A DNA stretch of 7,644 nucleotides from WS-11 sp964405235 (GTDB taxonomy: Bacteria; Eisenbacteria; RBG-16-71-46): assembly GCA_964405235.1 (NCBI GenBank), contig CAYONG010000206.1, positions 1 to 7,644 of the forward strand, given 5' to 3'. The stretch's first letter is position 1, and each line of letters starts with the position of its first letter. The notes below the pieces were generated by a model. The model was not told the DNA's origin. It did no database searches and worked only from the letters and a program-made list of their open reading frames with translations. The position numbers and the translations under genes were made by a program. Positions 5,787 to 7,644 of the stretch are shown here, one piece after another.

Positions 5787-7090
5787 GGGCGCGCCCCGGC
5801 GTCGACGGGACCCGAACGGTGGTCCGCCGGCCCTGGAAAGGTCGAGGATGCCCTCCAGCCCGGCTTCGCGAGCACGATCTGCAGATCGTCCACGTAGTTC
5901 TCCTCGAACCCCGCTTCGCAGTAGCACAGGTAGTAGGTCCAGAGCCGAACGAATCGCTCGTCGAATCCGAGCGTCCTGACCTCGGCGAGCCGGGCGGTGA
6001 ACGCCTGCCTCCATCGGCGCAGCGTTTCGCCGTAGTGGCAGCCGATGCTCTCGACGTGGTCGACGCGCAGGTCGGTGCGCGCGATGGCGCCCGTGATCGC
6101 GCCGAGCGACGGCAGGCTGCTGCCGGGGAACACGTAGCGCTGGATATAGTCCACGGACGCCAGATAGTTCTGGTAGTCACGGTCGGGCATGGTGATCGCC
6201 TGGAGCAGCATGGCCCCGTCGGGGCGCAGCCGGTCCGCGCAGGCCCGGAAATAGGCAGGCAGGTTCGCGTGCCCCACGGCCTCGATCATCTCGATCGACA
6301 CCAGCCGGTCGAATGTGCCCGAGAGGTCGCGATAGTCCGTTCCGAGCACCTCGATGCGGTCCGACAGTCCCGCCGCGCGGACCCTCTCGATCGCCATGTG
6401 GCGTTGCGCGGCCGAGATCGTGGTGGTTGTGACGCGGCAGCCGTAGGTCCTGGCGGCGTGGATGGCAAAGCTCCCCCAGCCCGTCCCGATCTCGAGCACC
6501 CGGTGGTTTGGACCCAGGCCCAGCTTCCGGCACACGAGGTCGAGCTTGCGCACCGATGCCTCGTGGAGCGTGCTCGCTGGCTCGGGGAAGACCGCGCAGG
6601 AGTAGGTCATCGTCTCGTCGAGGAACAGGGCGTAGAATGCATTGCCGAGGTCGTAGTGCGCGTGGATATTGCGGCGGCTCCCGCGACGCGAGTTCGCGCG
6701 CAGGGTGTGTCCGAGGCGCGCGAGCGGGCGCGCCAGCGCGGTGTGCGCCCAGCGGCCCCCGCCCTGGCGCGACACATTGCGTGCGAAGACGCGCAGCAGA
6801 CTGGTGAGGTCGTCGGTCGTCCATTCGCCGCGCAGATAGGACTCCGCGAACCCCAGCGACCCCGAGAGCGCCACGCGCCCATAGAACCGGGGATCGAGGA
6901 CACGCAGCGAGGCGGGGGGGAGGTCGGATCCCACACCGAAACGGCGCGTGCCGCGGTAGTCCTCGACCGACAGCAGGCCGTCGCGGACCGCCGCCAGCCG
7001 CTGGTGCACCAGGGCGCGCGCCAGGCCAGCGGCCACGCCGGGGGCGCCAGGGCGGCGCAGGGCCGTCGGCAGCGAAACCGCCGCGCTCAT
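5783..7090 (-). CDS. cfa: Cyclopropane-fatty-acyl-phospholipid synthase family methyltransferase
   Basis: A 435-residue SAM-dependent enzyme of the Cfa family that acts on the double bond of phospholipid acyl chains. Residues 1-140 form the N-terminal lipid-binding part (GSLGFAESYLRGEWTTDDL at 77-95). The catalytic domain has HYDLGN at 145-150, TYSCAVF at 162-168 with C165, SAM motif I VLEIGTGWGS at 198-207, SIEMIEAVGH at 265-274 with E270, the block YIQRYVFPGSSLPS at 315-328, and Y353 in HYGETLRRW. C165, E270 and Y353 match the bicarbonate-binding set of E. coli Cfa, but the His of that set is Gln here (Q297 in LLQAIT). The product may be a cyclopropane ring, or a methyl or methylene branch. 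The ATG at 7090 overlaps the stop of DUF1365 (ATGA), and a GGAG lies 10 nt upstream within a small hairpin. The tail after about residue 410 is variable and Pro/Gly-rich. Family confident, exact product open. Confidence 0.95.
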   Translation of the reverse strand: MSAAVSLPTALRRPGAPGVAAGLARALVHQRLAAVRDGLLSVEDYRGTRRFGVGSDLPPASLRVLDPRFYGRVALSGSLGFAESYLRGEWTTDDLTSLLRVFARNVSRQGGGRWAHTALARPLARLGHTLRANSRRGSRRNIHAHYDLGNAFYALFLDETMTYSCAVFPEPASTLHEASVRKLDLVCRKLGLGPNHRVLEIGTGWGSFAIHAARTYGCRVTTTTISAAQRHMAIERVRAAGLSDRIEVLGTDYRDLSGTFDRLVSIEMIEAVGHANLPAYFRACADRLRPDGAMLLQAITMPDRDYQNYLASVDYIQRYVFPGSSLPSLGAITGAIARTDLRVDHVESIGCHYGETLRRWRQAFTARLAEVRTLGFDERFVRLWTYYLCYCEAGFEENYVDDLQIVLAKPGWRASSTFPGPADHRSGPVDAGARP

Positions 7091-7644
7091 GGGCGGACCG
7101 CTCCGCGCAGCCCACCCGGGTGCGGATAGTAGGGGCAGCGCTTGATCCACAGCTTGAACGCCTGCCAGTAGATCGCGGCGATCACCTTGCCGGTCATGAA
7201 CGGGTGCCGGACGAGGGCAGCGGCCAGGCTCGTCGTGGTGATTGCGCGGCGCTCGAGCGTCATGGTGGCGTCGAAGAGGGTCCGGCCGTTCGAGCGGTTC
7301 TCCATGTGAACGGTCAGGCGCTGGCCCGGCGTCGTGAGCTGCCAGGCGTAGTCGAGATCCATCGGCATGAAGGGCGAGACGTGAAACTCCTTGGGGAAGG
7401 CGAACGCCATGACCGACCCCGCCGGTTTCGCCCGGCAGTCGAGAACGTGGCAATGGCGCTCGCCCCAGGGGGTGTTGTGGATCTCGGCGACGATCGCCTC
7501 CAGGCGGACGCCGTCACGATCGAAGCAGTAGTAGAAGCTGACCGGGTTCATGCAGTAGCCCCAGTACCGGAGGTGCGTCAGCAGGCGCACCGGGCCCGCG
7601 GGCCGGAATCCCGCCCGCTCCTCGATCAAGTCCCGCACGCAGGC
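7087..7644 (-). CDS. DUF1365 family protein, N-terminus outside window
   Basis: The C-terminal 185 residues of a DUF1365 protein (usually about 250-280 residues). The frame stays open to the right edge and the first visible residues (A-C-V-R-D-L-I) are internal to the family, so the true start lies upstream. The GTG at 7638 is not the start. Hallmarks are RLLTHLRYWGYCMNPVSFYY at residues 20-39, AEIHNTPWGERH at 53-64, KEFHVSPFMPMD at 85-96 and RHPFMTGKVIAAIYWQAFKLW at 146-166. No catalytic function has been established for this family as far as I know. It is regularly found next to Cfa-type methyltransferases and a FAD-dependent amine-oxidase-like protein, so it is thought to act with them in modifying acyl chains. 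Its TGA overlaps the ATG of the cfa-like gene (ATGA), which strongly suggests co-translation. Confidence 0.94.
   Translation of the reverse strand, partial: ACVRDLIEERAGFRPAGPVRLLTHLRYWGYCMNPVSFYYCFDRDGVRLEAIVAEIHNTPWGERHCHVLDCRAKPAGSVMAFAFPKEFHVSPFMPMDLDYAWQLTTPGQRLTVHMENRSNGRTLFDATMTLERRAITTTSLAAALVRHPFMTGKVIAAIYWQAFKLWIKRCPYYPHPGGLRGAVRP
7093..7106 (-). promoter_or_regulatory. Small hairpin covering the Shine-Dalgarno of the cfa-like gene
   Basis: On the - strand GCGGA-GCGG-TCCGC makes a perfect 5-bp GC-rich stem with a 4-nt loop. The first arm and loop contain the GGAG that would serve the ATG at 7090. Folded, it would hide the ribosome site until a ribosome finishing the DUF1365 gene opens it, which suits the ATGA overlap. 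The hairpin is seen in the sequence; its function is inferred. Confidence 0.4.

Noticed and set aside
6914..6920. Run of seven G (seven C in the coding strand) inside the cfa-like gene, a possible slippage or phase-variation site
   Set aside because: The run is short for a GC-rich genome, encodes an ordinary Leu-Pro-Pro stretch, and the frame is intact on both sides.
5780..7129. Long open frame on the + strand (about 449 codons)
   Set aside because: It is antisense to the cfa-like gene, which has clear motifs throughout. The + strand translation shows only Arg/Val/Ala/His-rich filler.

Overview
This window comes from a GC-rich bacterial genome. Most third codon positions are G or C, and the + strand is full of long but meaningless open frames. 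I cannot name the organism. The gene set fits a soil or aquatic proteobacterium-like or other high-GC Gram-negative lineage, because the lipocalin and the tandem lipid-modifying methyltransferases are typical of double-membrane bacteria.

All eight recognisable genes lie on the - strand, so transcription runs from high to low coordinates. In that order they are: DUF1365 protein (3' part only, 7644-7087); cyclopropane-fatty-acid-synthase-type methyltransferase 1 (7090-5783); DUF1295 / steroid 5-alpha-reductase-like membrane protein (5786-5004); a second, CNMT-like methyltransferase of the same superfamily (5007-3937); SRPBCC protein (3933-3418); NAD(P)-binding SDR fused to DUF2867 (about 3421-1886); secreted lipocalin (1889-1329); class I DNA photolyase (1298 to beyond the left edge). 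The genes are packed head to tail. Five junctions share the stop and start bases (ATGA, GTGA, GTGA, TTGA if the TTG start is right, ATGA), one has a 3-nt gap, and the only real spacer is the 30 nt before the photolyase. No gene-free stretch exceeds about 30 bases. I see no tRNA, rRNA, CRISPR array, insertion sequence or internal promoter.

Together the genes look like a membrane-lipid remodelling and photo-oxidative damage operon. Two SAM-dependent methyltransferases would act on unsaturated acyl chains of phospholipids. A membrane reductase-like protein and an SDR could supply redox steps. SRPBCC, DUF2867 and lipocalin modules could bind or move hydrophobic intermediates. The photolyase repairs UV-induced pyrimidine dimers. 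From general knowledge, related genes (photolyase, cfa-like, DUF1365, flavin oxidoreductase, SDR) fall in the RpoE/ChrR singlet-oxygen response of alphaproteobacteria such as Rhodobacter. The promoter, any sigma factor and a flavoprotein partner would lie to the right, outside the window. The exact lipid product cannot be read from the sequence and is the main open question.
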